Source of the DNA: Saprospiraceae bacterium
GTDB taxonomy: Bacteria > Bacteroidota > Bacteroidia > Chitinophagales > Saprospiraceae
DNA: 26,323 nt
Reading direction: 5' to 3'
Assembly: GCA_016720635.1 (NCBI GenBank)
Contig: JADKKF010000027.1
Location: forward strand, 1-26,323
Shown here: positions 1 to 9,649 of the stretch, one piece after another
Numbering within the stretch: position 1 is the first letter of the stretch
How the letters are laid out: the number at the start of each line of letters is the position of its first letter
Made by a program: the position numbers and the translations under genes
The notes under the pieces: model-generated
The model's input: only the letters and a program-made list of their open reading frames with translations
Told to the model about the DNA's origin: nothing
Databases searched by the model: none

Positions 1-520
1 CCTTCAATTGATTGATAGCATTCGCCAACTCTGCTTCAAATCGCCTACTGAAATCAATCCAAGATGGTACAAAGTATACAACTGCGCCACTAATGAATAT
101 CTAGGCAAGCTCTTGGTGATGACCAATTGTCAGGTAATTTGATAGCATTAGAAATTATTTAGTGTTTGCCCATTCTATTATTTTTCCTCCGAAACAATGC
201 AAATGAGATTCTTGCATATTTTTCTTTTACTTGATTCATACAAGGAGATATTCTCTTTTATGTTTCCAGAATAGGATGATGCAGGAGCCCAAAGTATATT
301 TCATTGATAGGCTGGTGCGTCGTAAAGTTTTCCCACCTAAATCCGGGATAGTGCACTCATGTCTGATAAAGATGCGACAAAATCTGCGCCTATGCAGGCT
401 CCACCCATACCTGCCCAAAAACATGGTTTACTGGATTATCCAAAGGATCTATCTGAGCTTGTTGTCCAATACCTACTGCTTCCTCCAATTGTGAAGGGAA
501 ATTTTTACCATATCATACAT
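1..520 (-). CDS. Bifunctional phosphoglucose/phosphomannose isomerase, SIS domain (N-terminal part, frameshifted)
   Basis: Read on the minus strand from ATG at 520, switching frames, this gives the N-terminal half of an archaeal/Bacteroidota-type sugar isomerase that interconverts fructose-6-P with glucose-6-P or mannose-6-P. Visible pieces in order are FPSQLEEAVGIGQQAQ, a glycine-rich SIS motif MGGACIGADFVASL (family GMGGSGIG), YDAPAY, SSYSGN (family CSYSGNTEET, the sugar-phosphate loop), GGKI-like, and near the window edge NWSSPRA and LYTLYHLGLIS. At least six frame changes are needed. The C-terminal half lies outside the window. It is divergent from yraN with about 40 bp between starts. 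Family assignment rests on the order of several conserved blocks. The Cys in the SIS glycine loop may be a sequence error. Cytosolic. Confidence 0.72.
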
Positions 521-558
521 ACTCTGCAAGATCTTGTATTTTGCAAAATACCAAATAC

Positions 559-931
559 TTGGCATCTAATAAAGGGTGGTCAAAAATTGTGAGGATTATG
601 CGGTGAAATACCTCCAAAGCCTTAGTTATTCAGTTCTAGAATAAAACTGGAAGATTTGGTCTTCCAGAAATAGAATGTCCATGTCGCTAAGGAGCAGGGG
701 TAAATTAGCACCAGGTATTCCGCCCAATAAAAACAAGGGCATATACTTTATTTTGGCCCAACCTAGAAGAATTCGTTTCAGCTTTGTTAAGAAAAATTAA
801 TCTCTGTTTTTCACAATACATGACAAAAATAAATCCTGAATGGGAGATCCGTTTTGATATCATATCCATCATTTTAAAAATAGAGATGGATCTGCAGGAA
901 TCTGAAACATTTTGAAGATGCATGGTTTTGA
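559..931 (+). CDS. yraN: YraN family (UPF0102) nuclease-fold protein, frameshifted
   Basis: Joining frames gives a protein of about 124 aa matching YraN from end to end. Pieces are EDYAVKYLQSLSYSVLE followed by NW (family G.aEd.A..yL...GY.il..NWr), a GLPEIE-like segment (family aEIDlIa), VHVAKEQG, KTRAYTLF (family FVEVKTR), then EEFVSALLRKINL, EWEIRFDIISI and the end HFEDAWF. YraN is a small conserved bacterial protein of the restriction-endonuclease-like fold whose cellular role is poorly defined. The usual Glu of EVKTR reads as Pro-Ile here, at a position where frames also break. The start is uncertain: a TTG at 559 precedes ASNK, and an ATG may have been lost. Four to five frame changes are needed. 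Confidence 0.72.
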
Positions 932-1027
932 GCGCTATAAAATTCCATAAAAAAAACCCAGCTTTTTAATGATAGATTTGGGCCAGTCTTTAAAAATTTT
1001 AAGCATTAATTCTTTTCATTTTTACTG

Positions 1028-2641
1028 TTACCATCTTGGGGCATATAGGCTAGTGCGCTGGGTGATGATCATTGGATCTCTGATCACTTCGTAGTTCTCA
1101 TATCCTTTTCTCACTGCTTTAACTTCCCAGTCAAAGTTATGGTTTCCAGTACCTTTTCTCAATTCTTTTAAAGGAATCATGCAGTTTTCTATAACTGCAA
1201 TGCCTTCTAGAATCACGGAGATGGTGAGTATAATACTTACTGTTGCTGATTTCAGGGTTGATTACATATTCAAAATGCTCATAAGTGGAACAAATGCTTC
1301 ACCATTGGCAACCCTCGCCGTTCCTCTTTCATAAGCACCAGCTTCTGGTCCTTCGATACAAGCATACCAAAGTTCTTTTCCTGCTTGTTTAGGATAAGGA
1401 ATGTGAAATTTTTAATATCTTTTTAACATTACCATTTTTGATTTGTACTTCTGTTAGCAGAATCCTGAAAGTTTTGTAGCTAAATTACTTGGATTACCAA
1501 AACTATGCCCTGTTGCAGAAGCATGAGCCGTTATGAGTATGTTGCGCCATTAAGTCCAGCGTGGCCTGATAAAGTACCCGCTACTCACCAAAATAAGTGA
1601 TAGGCTACCTACTCCAGCATATGATTCCATTCTACTATTAAATTGCCTTTACAGGTGTCGTTCCATTTAGAAATTGGCTAAAGTGTTCAGTTTGATTCAG
1701 CACACCTCGGAAGTACCGCAATATAATTGGCAGCACTTATGCGCCTTCGAAGTATCCACATTTGCTCTGAGATAAATCTATTGAAAGTGATTGGATATTC
1801 ACCGATTTCTGCTCCAAAAGCAACTTCCTTTTCATTTGCTCGCTTGGATTCTGGCGTTCATCATACCATTTATTAGTTGCTTAAGCAAATTTGACCTCCA
1901 AAACTTCTTGTCCGAAGCGTGTTTCATTTTTACTAGGACTAAATACAAGACCAACTGTATTGGAATGTCTTGTAGCTCACACTATCTCACTTTTAAATCC
2001 ATATTGCTGCTGCTCACCGGGATCACTTACTCTACCTCCATTTTTACTTAGTATGAGTGAGTTATCTGAAGTATCTAAGGATATGGTTTGAATTCAGTTT
2101 GTTTGGATCTGCATCCGCATCATTTTTAATCCACTTAGGTTTACAGAATTTCTTTGTGAAATTCCTAAAAAGTCAAATTGCTTCAGTAAAAAGTTAAGTG
2201 TTGCAACTCATTGGTTGGGTGACCATCATTATCTCCAGAAGATCACCAGATTTTAATGCATAAGCTGCAATTGGAGCCATAAGTATAGGAGAATTCCCAT
2301 ATTCACAAAGCAGTTCCTCCAGCTGGGTCATTTCCAACTTTCAAGTTAAACTGACCAGCTCCCCAATCAATCGTAGCACAGCTGCCTGTTGCATTAGATC
2401 CATTACAGACATTCACACTAAAGATACCAAGTGCAGAAGTAGTCACAGCATGTCTCTCGACATAAACTGGAACTCCAGACGCATTTAAGATGGACAATTG
2501 AAGGCCTATGTTTTGATTTACCAAAGGCGCATTACTAGCGTTCCTTGCAACACCCTGATATTTGAAAGATGGTGATACTTGTGCTTGGATAGTCAACATT
2601 ACTATCATTGAAGCAAATAATGTAAGTAAAATTTTATTCAT
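1028..2641 (-). CDS. Tail-fibre-like / surface-exposed repetitive protein with signal peptide, frameshifted
   Basis: The start at 2641 gives a signal peptide (MNKILLTLFASMIVMLTIQA) and the Bacteroidota hallmark FKYQGVARNASNAPLVNQNI followed by a beta-rich GLQLSILNASG. The middle, after frame changes, contains KNDADAD, IQTISLDTSDNSLILSKNG and similar linker text. The C-terminus is KELWYACIEGPEAGAYERG, then ARVANGEAFVPL, HFEYVIN, and FDWEVKAVRKGYENYEVIRD. This is the conserved end of large exported Bacteroidota proteins annotated as tail fiber domain-containing; in some members the region follows or contains an S74-type chaperone. About 538 aa in total with roughly 10-15 breaks. It is probably secreted or cell-surface and involved in adhesion (inference). 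It stands alone, and no phage genes surround it, so it is unlikely to be a prophage tail gene. Confidence 0.7.
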
Positions 2642-2718
2642 TTGGAAAAAAGTTGTATTAATTGATTTTGTTATTGTTTTTTCTATTTTAAATGTTTTGA
2701 TCCTTAGCACTCTCAAAT

Positions 2719-3109
<391 letters not shown>

Positions 3110-3345
3110 TAAGAGCATTAAGGCCAATGGCCAAATCAAACAAAAAAAGAAAATATTTTTCATTAAAATAAATGTGATGTAAATAGAACAATTTCAGGTT
3201 ATATTTTAAATTTTTATAAAAAATTAACATTTTATTTAGGATTATACATATTGATTTATAACTAGTGTTTACAAATATTTTTTGTATCATTTGAAAGATA
3301 TAAATGACTGGTTAAAGATCAATTAAAACCATATTTGGTAAAAAT

Positions 3346-3489
3346 ATGAAAAGAAAGAAGCTGATTTCAAATAAAAATAAAATGGAACAGAAGTTGGTTC
3401 AAATTAACAATAATTATGATCTCAGTGCACAGATATTTTTCTGGAATAAAGAACATATGTCCAATCAAGTCAATGCAAAAAAGCTATAA
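3346..3489 (+). CDS. Possible 47-aa lysine/asparagine-rich ORF
   Basis: An open frame from ATG 3346 to TAA 3489 encodes MKRKKLISNKNK and ends QVNAKKL. It has no recognisable domain, signal peptide or membrane segment, and its composition simply mirrors the local AT richness. It could be a chance ORF or a remnant of a larger frameshifted gene. Reported only because nothing else explains this stretch. Confidence 0.15.
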   Translation: MKRKKLISNKNKMEQKLVQINNNYDLSAQIFFWNKEHMSNQVNAKKL

Positions 3490-3505
3490 AACACAAAATT
3501 GGTAT

Positions 3506-3513
3506 TAGATTTG
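3506..3513 (+). promoter_or_regulatory. Candidate Bacteroidota -7 box (TAGATTTG)
   Basis: TAGATTTG matches the TAnnTTTG consensus of the Bacteroidota primary sigma factor exactly and lies 58 bases before the PorP/SprF start. No good TTTG -33 element is seen at the expected distance, so this is a candidate only. Confidence 0.35.
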
Positions 3514-3570
3514 ACTTATGTTATTCAAGAAATCATATATTTCGCCTTCTTTAAAAGAAATAAAAAGCTC

Positions 3571-4599
3571 ATGATGCCAAAATTTTACATTTTGCTGCAT
3601 TCGTCTTGTTGCCACTTATACTTTTGCACAGGACGTGCATTTTACACAATACGAAATGACTCCAGGTCATGTAAATCCTGCCAATACAGGTGGATTTTAT
3701 GGTTCTTATCGAATTGGAGGTATCTATCGTGATCAATCACTCAGCGCTACTGGGGAGGGAAATCAATATAGAACCCCACATATCTACATGGATGCAATAT
3801 TTCCATGGGGACTGAGAAAAAAGATTGGGGGTGGGATTTGGAATCAATGGATTACAAGATGTTTCTGGCACAATAGACCTAGGGAAAAGAGCTTTCCAAG
3901 CTCTGCAGCTTATCACCTTGCTTTAGGTAAGGCATCTAGAAGTGATTTAGCATTAGGAATTCAATGGGGAACAGTGAGTTTTGGAGTAGGTAGTAGGGAT
4001 CAGGCCAAAGATCTTGTTGGTTGTCAACTGGAACTACATCACCGGATGTAAAAATCTTCAAGAAAACCAGTTACAAAGATTATACTGTTGGACTTGCCTA
4101 CACATCAAAAGTGACTAGCAAGAACCATATCCTTAGACTAGGCTTTAATGCTCACATGTAATAGACCTACTGTAAGCGTTTTAAGTAATGCAGGAGGAAC
4201 TGGCGGATCAGCTAATAATAAGTTGCCAATGTTATTTACAGGAAATGCTGGATTTGAATATCATTATTCCGAGAAATTGGACATCATTCCCATGTTATGG
4301 TTTAGAAGCTTGGACAAACCAAGTGAATCAGTTATCCAGTGTAGACCAGCTACTTATTCAATATAGAAAAACAAATAAGACTCAATGCAGGTCTAGGATA
4401 TCGCATTGGCGATGCAGCTCAATTTATGGTTGGTGCAAATATCGGTAAGATTAAAGCACAGTTAGGATATGATTTTATCACATCGGGCAAATCAGCTGCA
4501 GAAACCCCTCTAGGCGGGGCTGAGTTTGCAATAAGTTATATTGGTGTGGTGAATAAAAAACCAAATCCAAAGCCTAAAGTATTCTGTCCACGTTTTTAA
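3571..4599 (+). CDS. PorP/SprF family type IX secretion membrane protein, frameshifted
   Basis: After a signal peptide (frames give FAAFVLLPLILFAQ) comes HFTQYEMTPGHVNPANTG, the hallmark N-terminus of PorP/SprF proteins, then GSYRIGGIYRDQ. Barrel-type strands follow, such as LALGIQWGTVSFGVGS, YTVGLAYTSKV and GYRIGDAAQFMVGANIGKI. The end is KVFCPRF, the typical CPRF-like terminus. About 340 aa, as expected. PorP/SprF proteins sit in the outer membrane and help export or anchor T9SS substrates. The next gene encodes a PorE-like protein 34 bp downstream, a pairing that recurs in this phylum. Frame changes occur near 3640, 3835, 4040, 4160 and 4350. Saprospiria-type genomes carry many paralogues, so this need not be the core PorP. 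Confidence 0.85.
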
Positions 4600-4633
4600 T
4601 CAATGTAATTCTGGTACATCAAATCTATTTGAA

Positions 4634-6666
4634 ATGAAAAAATTATTTTATATATCACTATTTCAATTCATTGTAATGTCCATTTCTTGGGCACAACCAC
4701 ATAATAATAATTCTCGCTGCATTAACGAAATCAGGTGATGAAGAAATAGAAAAGGGCAATATTATAATGCTTTGGATCAATATACTAAGGCCTATGGTGA
4801 AGTGAAGGATAAGGATATTGCTATAAAAATTGCAAAAACACATTTGTTACTTCGCGACTATACCAAATCAGTGAATTGGTTTAACCGAGTTCTATCAAAG
4901 GATAAGGCTAATAAATATCTTGAAGAAAGATTTCTTTATGGCAGAGCTTTAAAAATGGCTGGATCAACTACAGAAGCGGCGGCCGAATTTAAGACATATA
5001 TAGAAACTGGAGCCGATCCAAATTTGAAGGCTTGGGCAGAAACAGAATTGAAAGAATTGAGCTGATGGGAACATTAAAGGAAAATGTGGCCCTAAATGTA
5101 AAAAACATCGGAAGTCCAGTAAATAATCCAGAAAATCAAAGTAGCCCAGCTATTGATGTCGATGGCACTTTATATTTTGGTAGCCTAGGCGTCAAAGATT
5201 CAAAAGACAAGGATAAAAAGGACGACGGTGTTCATTTTTGCAATCTTTATTCTTCGACAATAGTTCCAGATAAAGGTTATGGAAAAGCTACAGCTTTGCC
5301 AGAAAATATCAACAGAGAAGGCTACCATACAGCAAATGTTTCAATAACACCTGATGGAAATACAATGTATTATACTAGAGTAGTTTCAGACGGTGGACAT
5401 ATGGAAGAAAGTAAACTCTATGCTTCTACAAAGACAGCTCGAGGTTGGAGTCCAGCATTGGAAGTGACTGGAATCAATGGAGACTACCTCGTACGTCATC
5501 CAGTAGAAGGTGAACTTTATGGAAATAAAGTATTATTCTTTGCTGCAAATATTCCTGGGGGCAAAGGAGGATTTGATTTGTATTATGCGAATAAGACAGG
5601 AGAAGCAAGTTTCAGTGAGCCTATTGGATTAGGTAGTTTAAATACAGCAATGGATGAATTGACACCTTACTATATAGATGGCAAGTTGTTTTTTAGTTCT
5701 GAAGGATGGCCAGGATTAGGAGGCTTAGATGTATTTTCAAGCACTTGGAATGGATCAGAATTCAGTGCGCCAATCAATTTAGGAATGCCTATAAATTCTT
5801 CTGTAGATGATATTTATTACAAGATAAATAAAAATGGTGACATGGGATTCTTAGTCTCTAATAGAGATGCACCTGGTTCAAAATCCCTTAAAGGAAAAAC
5901 ATGCTGTGATGATATCTACACCGTTGAAAAAAAGGAAATTTATTCTTGAATTATCAATATTATCAAGGATCAATCGAAAAAAGCAATAAAAGGCGCGACA
6001 GTTCAATTGATTGAAATGTCAGGTGGAAAAGATGGTGAGATCCAATCCAAAACAAATAATGATGGCAATATTATTTCATTCTTATTGGACAAGGATAAAT
6101 CGTATAAAGTCGTAGTAAGCAAAGCAAACTATTTTCCTGAAGAAATCCAGTTAAACACTGTTGGCGTGACGGAAGATCAAGAATATAAGAGAGAGTTTAT
6201 ATTAAAGAACCTTCCACCAGAATCAGATGTAGAGATCCTCACGATCAATGAAGCCATAAGACTAAACAATATCTATTATAATTATGATGATGATAAGATA
6301 TTAAAAGATGCTGAAGGTGATTTGTATGCTATCATGGATCTTATGACAAAATATCCAGATATGACTATCGAACTTGGCTCTCACACTGACTCAAGAGGAG
6401 ATGATAATTATAATCAGAAATTATCTTTGCGCAGGGCTAACTCAGCTAGAAGATGGTTGATGAATAAAGGTGTAGCAGGTGATCGCATCACAGCAAAAGG
6501 TTATGGTGAAACTGTTATTTTGAATAATTGCACCAATGGTGAGGATTGTACAGATGAAGAACATCGCTATAATAGAAGAACAGAATTTAAAATACTATCA
6601 GGTCCAACGACCATCGAAGTAAAGAAAGAAGTTTTAAAGAAAAAAGGCAATATCAATAAAGGTTAA
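4634..6666 (+). CDS. PorE-like TPR / WD40-like propeller / CRD / OmpA peptidoglycan-binding protein, frameshifted
   Basis: About 676 aa when joined. The start MKKLFYISLFQFIVMSISWA is a signal peptide. Residues about 30-140 form TPR repeats (YYNALDQYTKAYGEVKDKD, then LLRDYTKSVNWFNRVL). About 145-435 is a PD40/WD40-like propeller (NPENQSSPAIDVDGTLYF, SITPDGNTMYYTR, GGFDLYYANK, GGLDVFSS). About 440-520 is a carboxypeptidase-regulatory beta-sandwich (KAIKGATVQLIE). About 535-660 is an OmpA C-terminal domain with ELGSHTDSRGDDNYN, LSLRRANSARRWL and the late RYNRRTEFKI. This architecture matches PorE of Porphyromonas gingivalis, which anchors the T9SS ring to peptidoglycan. Breaks lie near 4735, 5050 (GG read as G) and 5945. 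It is probably cotranscribed with the PorP/SprF gene and ends at the hairpin at 6682-6726. Confidence 0.88.
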
Positions 6667-6681
6667 TCGAACCTTTGTCGA

Positions 6682-6726
6682 AAATAAAAATGGATTAAAC
6701 AATATTTGTTTAATCCATTTTTATTT
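6682..6726. terminator. Bidirectional intrinsic terminator, perfect 21-bp stem
   Basis: Arms 6682-6702 and 6706-6726 are exact reverse complements around a TAT loop. The outer stem is A-rich on one side and T-rich on the other, so it gives a U tract in either direction. It sits between the convergent PorE-like gene (ends 6666) and the M1 peptidase gene (ends 6799) and should terminate both. Confidence 0.85.
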
Positions 6727-6798
6727 GTATCTCATTGTAACTCTAAATTGAATTAAATTAACTTACAATTTTTTAGTCTTGCAAGAATTTCCATTAGC

Positions 6799-8757
6799 TT
6801 AATTTAATATTAGCTTTTTTGTATATTGCCAATCAGTGGACTGTAATCTAACAAAATAGTTTCCAGCAGTTAAACTTGGATTTCTGTAGCATTATTTTTT
6901 GCGATCTGAATTAAATTCAAGTTGTTGTTGTGTCACAATATTACCAGTAGCATTTATAAGCGATAGTATGACTTTCTCTGGTTTTTTCAATTCAAGTGTC
7001 ACGACAAAGTTTTCATTTGACGGATTTGGGCTGACTTGAAAATGAATGAGCTCTTCAGGCAATTGATCATGAACCGAAGTCACTTGATTTACTGTATTGT
7101 TCGCTGAGAGAAGCCATAAGTCAGGATCAAATTTTACAGATGTAATTTTGAAATCCAATGGCACAGTAAAGGATTCCCCAGAAAAATGGTGATCAAATCG
7201 AACTAAAGTATCGCGACCTTACCCAGAAAAAAGTACAGGTACAGGCATTTCAAAAAATGATACAGAAGCATCAGAGGTAGTTTGATTTAGCTGTACAAAC
7301 AATTGATTGGAATTATTCTGATTCCAATTTACTTGATACGATGGATATCCATGACCAGTAAACCAATCTTTAAAATATTCATCAAGATTTTGACCACTTG
7401 CTTGTTCTAAGTTAGCCTGAAGTTGATGTGTGTGTGCAAAATTGAATTGTGTCTCGTGTAAATAACTTCTTACCCCTCTAAAAAAGGCATCATCACCCAA
7501 CTTCCATCTTAGCATATGCAATAGATATGATCCTTTATCATAGCTCAATCTTCCATTAAAAATCCGACCAACACTGGTCGTATCATCTACTTTTACTGAG
7601 CCATTTGGAACAGATGTGATATAATTTATTTTATTGATACGCCAATCCCACCAAGTCGATTCTTGTAGAAATCGTTGTCTTGTCAAGCCTTCAAGAAAAG
7701 TGGCGAATCCTTCATTCAACCAAATATCTTCCCAACTTCCACAGGTGACCATATCTCCAAACCATTGATGAGCTAACTCATGGGCTAATAAACCCCAATT
7801 ATAATTTATAACAAAACTCATCGTTTGGTGCTCCATTCCTCCACCCCAGCCGAACTGAGCATGACCATATTTTTCTTTATAAAAGGGGTAAGTGACAAAA
7901 AGAGAGTCATAGAACTGAAGCACTTTTATTAGATTCTGAGTTCCCTGTTTTGCAGCTTGTAAATCTTCGGGATAAACATAATTCAACATTGGCAATTGAG
8001 TACCATTGCTTAAGGGAACAATGTCAACATATTGTTCATAGTTGGTCACAGCAATAGCAATAAGATAAGGGGCAATAGCATATTGATGTTTCCAATGAAA
8101 TATTTTAAAACTATCAATTTGTGATTCTGAAACCAATAGTCCATTACTTGCTACACGATATTTATCTGGAGTGGTAACAATAACATCGAGTGAATCAACT
8201 TTATCTGTCAATCCATTCTTACACGGCCACCAATCCTGTGCTCCAAATGGCTCTGAGAGCGTCCAAATTATAGGGGTATTGTTGTGTGAACTTTGGATGA
8301 ATGAACCAAATCCACCTGAAGGCGGCACTCCTGCATAGATTATTGTCAAAGAATCTAAAGTCTCAATTGGCAGGGCGGATGGAAGTTGGACTGTGAGATC
8401 ATAAGTTCCTGTCTGAGTAAAGCTAATAGTAGAACCATGATATACTATTTCAGAAACTTTTAATTGTGTGGAAAGATTAAAATTTAAAATATCTAAACCA
8501 TTTTTTTTAGCCTGAAAATAGCAACATGCCTTTCCATCAATTGTATAAACTGCAGGATTGATTTTCCATTCTAAACGATAATATTTTAAATCAAAACTAA
8601 GGTCTTCAATGGATAGCGCATTCAACATTGCATCGTGATATTTTTGTTCATTTCTCGCTTTGTTGCAATAATGGTCCTGAATAGACTCACCATTTGATTG
8701 GGCTGAGAGATTACAAGCTAAAATAATAAAAATGACGAAAACTAAAAGATTTTTCAC
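6799..8757 (-). CDS. Secreted M1 family aminopeptidase with T9SS C-terminal sorting domain, interrupted by an in-frame stop
   Basis: The start at 8757 gives a signal peptide (MKNLLVFVIFIILACNLSAQ). The M1 zinc metallopeptidase hallmarks are intact: exopeptidase motif GGGMEH at residues 305-310, HELAH at 326-330, and the third zinc ligand Glu349 in WLNEGFATFLEGL, giving HExxH-18-E. A TAA at 7219-7221 interrupts the frame after VLFSG, but the same frame continues as GRDTLVRF through VPLDFKITSVKFDPDLW into a sorting domain (FQVSPNPSNENFVVTLEL, then AGNYFVRLQSTDWQYTKKL). One further shift near 6893 leads to the end LILN at 6799. With the stop read through, the protein is about 652 aa, normal for a short secreted M1 enzyme. 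As sequenced, the product would be catalytically complete but lack its export signal. It releases N-terminal residues from peptides outside the cell or on its surface. Confidence 0.88.
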
Positions 8758-8873
8758 AATTTGATTTTAAATATAAAACAATAGAATTCCACTAAACAAA
8801 CAACATTCAAGAGGTCAAATAGATGAATAAATTCATCCATTTTTTAAAATTAGTTAAGCTTGAGAACTAATAA

Positions 8874-9479
8874 TTATATTCTTTCAAATCGATATCCTAA
8901 ATTGCTGTAATATTCAAGCACTTTAGGAAGGGCATAATTTAATTTTTCTTTAGATTTTAAACTGTCATGAAATACGATGATGGATCCCTCACTTGCATTT
9001 TTGATCACATTCTGAAAGCAAGTTTCTTTATCAATATTTAGATCAAAGTCACCACTTAACACATCCCACATCACGATTTGAAAATGGTTCTGCAGAATTC
9101 TAGCTTGATGTGGACTGATGCGACCATAAGGGGTCGAAACAATTTGCTTTGAGTGATCTGAGAGGCTTTACGTATATTTTTTTAAGAATGCAGCACTAGG
9201 AGTGGTCCAGCCAGAAAGATGATTGTAAGTATGGCTTCCTATAGAGTGTCCACGAGCTTTAATATCATTAAAAATATCTGGATTGCATGACATTTTCGCC
9301 CACACAAAGAAAGTCGCTTTAGCGTGAAATTCATCCAAGACATCTAAGACCCAAGGGGTTACTTCAGGGATAGGGCCATCATCAAAAGTAAGATATAATA
9401 CTTTTTCTGTGGTTTCCACTTTCCAAGTGAATCCATTAAAAAATCTCTGTACTAAGCTTGGCGTATAACTCAGATACAT
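8874..9479 (-). CDS. Polysaccharide deacetylase (NodB/CE4 family), frameshifted
   Basis: From ATG 9479 the protein carries the CE4 motifs in order: TFDDGP with both catalytic/metal Asp residues (MT1), SIGSHTYNHLSG with the HxxxH metal pair (MT2), an RPPYGR-like segment (MT3, reconstructed across a break), and a later MWDVLSGDFD (MT4) and IIVFHDS (MT5). About 201 aa, the usual size of a minimal NodB domain. There is no clear N-terminal signal peptide in the first residues (MYLSYTPSLVQRFF). It removes N- or O-acetyl groups from surface polysaccharide or peptidoglycan. Breaks at about 9130-9170 coincide with CCCC and TATAC runs. The gene is divergent from gltX, and the gltX promoter candidate overlaps its start codon. 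Confidence 0.88.
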
Positions 9480-9511
9480 TTGTTCAAATTTCGATAAAAT
9501 TGATATCTTTG
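9479..9511 (+). promoter_or_regulatory. Bacteroidota-type promoter upstream of gltX
   Basis: TTTG at 9479-9482 and TATCTTTG at 9504-9511 are separated by 21 bases, matching the TTTG/TAnnTTTG consensus of the phylum. Transcription would leave an untranslated leader of roughly 130 bases before gltX. The -33 element overlaps the ATG of the divergent deacetylase gene. Confidence 0.55.
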
Positions 9512-9649
9512 CAAAAAGGACTTTGGTTTATTACTACGAAATTAACAAGATTTTCTGATTAATAGTATGTTTTTACATCGATTAATTGGAGAAATATAGA
9601 TCAAAACCTATTTTTTATCCTATTTTCATCAAATTAAAAAATTAAGTTC

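Noticed and set aside
2..142. Plus-strand open frame at the left edge ending in LGKLLVMTNCQVI
   Set aside because: It is the antisense of the SIS-domain isomerase; the minus strand gives recognisable family motifs here and the plus strand does not.
231..592. Overlapping plus-strand ORFs of 77-87 aa
   Set aside because: Most of the interval is antisense to the isomerase gene, and the right end overlaps the yraN start in a different frame; no domain signal.
705..923. Minus-strand 72-aa ORF
   Set aside because: Antisense to yraN, whose conserved EWEIRFDIIS segment lies on the plus strand.
1791..2091. Two plus-strand ORFs rich in Leu and Ser
   Set aside because: Antisense to the tail-fibre-like gene, where minus-strand frames give expected linker text.
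1028..2641. Prophage tail gene
   Set aside because: It carries a signal peptide and no phage structural, lysis or integrase genes are nearby.
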